DNA of 6,359 nucleotides, from the NCBI GenBank assembly GCA_021737115.1, contig JAIPER010000218.1, forward strand, positions 1 to 6,359, in the 5' to 3' direction. Below are positions 5,792 through 6,359 of the stretch, one piece after another. This stretch comes from Desulfohalobiaceae bacterium. Lineage in GTDB: Bacteria > Desulfobacterota > Desulfovibrionia > Desulfovibrionales > Desulfothermaceae. The position numbers were made by a program, and so were the translations under genes. The stretch's first letter is position 1. Each line of letters opens with the position of its first letter. A model generated the notes under the pieces. The model ran no database searches, was not told the DNA's origin, and saw only the letters and a program-made list of their open reading frames with translations.

Positions 5792-6359
5792 ATGTCGGAG
5801 AATACCGTTGTCATCGGGGCCCAGTGGGGAGACGAAGGAAAGGGGAAGGTGGTGGATCTGTTGACAGAAGAGGCCAATGTGATTGTTCGTTTTCAGGGGG
5901 GAAACAACGCCGGACACACACTGGTGGTCGGAAGCAGGAAGTTGATCCTCCACCTGATCCCTTCCGGCATTCTCCATGAAGACAAGCAATGTCTCATCGG
6001 CAACGGCGTGGTCCTCGATCCGGAAGTGTTTTGCGCCGAGGTGGACACTTTGAACAAACTCGGGATTGCCGCAGATCCCAAACGGCTGAAGGTCAGTTAC
6101 AAGACCCAGTTGATCCTGCCCTATCATAAGCGGCTGGACACCCTGAGGGAAGAGAAAAAAATGGGCGACGACAAGATCGGAACCACCGGCCGGGGAATCG
6201 GTCCGGCTTATGAAGACAAGGCGGCTAGAATCGGGATCAGGGCGGCCGATGTCCTCGATCCTTCCCTGATGCAGAAAAAGATCGAGAAGGCCCTCCTGGA
6301 AAAGAACGCCCTGTTTGAACACTTCTTTCAGGTCCCTTCCCTGTCAGCCCGGGAGGTCT
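5792..6359 (+). CDS. purA: Adenylosuccinate synthetase PurA, N-terminal part, cut by window end
   Basis: PurA joins IMP and aspartate using GTP to give adenylosuccinate, the first committed step from IMP to AMP. I translated 189 codons from the ATG at 5792 to the window edge with no stop; the family is usually about 430 residues, so over half is missing. Present are the P-loop GAQWGDEGKGK (9-19, with Asp14 in the place of E. coli Asp13), RFQGGNNAGHT (33-43, with His42 in the place of E. coli His41) and the IMP-binding GTTGRGIGPAYEDK (130-143). The ribosome site AGGGGAG at 5778-5784 stands seven bases before the ATG and overlaps the stop of the small upstream gene. It is read away from the formyltransferase gene, so both sides of IMP metabolism share one intergenic region. 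Confidence 0.97.
   Translation, partial: MSENTVVIGAQWGDEGKGKVVDLLTEEANVIVRFQGGNNAGHTLVVGSRKLILHLIPSGILHEDKQCLIGNGVVLDPEVFCAEVDTLNKLGIAADPKRLKVSYKTQLILPYHKRLDTLREEKKMGDDKIGTTGRGIGPAYEDKAARIGIRAADVLDPSLMQKKIEKALLEKNALFEHFFQVPSLSAREV

Noticed and set aside
5224..5877. 217-codon minus-strand frame across the divergent intergenic region and the small gene
   Set aside because: It overlaps the conserved start of purA and the intergenic region and has no recognisable motifs. The plus-strand small gene fits the context better.

Overview
The window looks like a chromosomal housekeeping segment from a deltaproteobacterium (Desulfobacterota), most likely a sulfate reducer of the Desulfovibrionales type. 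This rests on protein flavour: a Mog-type molybdopterin adenylyltransferase with an N-terminal extension, and a stand-alone AICAR formyltransferase. No rRNA or other marker settles the taxonomy. No clear IS, phage, CRISPR array or tRNA was found. The only obvious repeat-like item is a long imperfect inverted repeat at the left end.

Layout, left to right. Bases 1-404 carry no convincing gene. They hold an imperfect inverted repeat of about 250 bp (39-292) and a smaller dyad (302-345). Four intact genes on the minus strand follow, read from right to left: AICAR formyltransferase (purH-type, 5218-3944), an RNB-family exoribonuclease (3899-1848), plsY (1851-1246) and a Mog-domain protein (1184-405). 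The ribonuclease and plsY genes share an ATGA overlap. The stop codon of plsY sits at the tip of an 18-bp perfect hairpin that probably ends, or attenuates, the transcript ahead of mog. A divergent intergenic region (5219-5427) separates this group from a plus-strand pair: a small basic protein of unknown function (about 5428-5778) and purA (from 5792, cut by the window edge).

How the genes fit together. The formyltransferase and PurA flank one intergenic region and act on either side of IMP. The formyltransferase makes FAICAR, the direct precursor of IMP, and PurA commits IMP to AMP synthesis. The formyltransferase lacks the IMP cyclohydrolase domain of ordinary PurH, so another gene must supply that step. 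PlsY starts membrane phospholipid synthesis, the RNB protein degrades RNA, and the Mog protein serves molybdenum/tungsten cofactor assembly. They look like a housekeeping string rather than one pathway.

I see no defence system or clearly new multi-gene system. The best leads are the long inverted repeat, the unrecognised small protein fixed 13 bp ahead of purA, the split PurH, the stop-codon hairpin of plsY and the unassigned N-terminal domain of the Mog protein.
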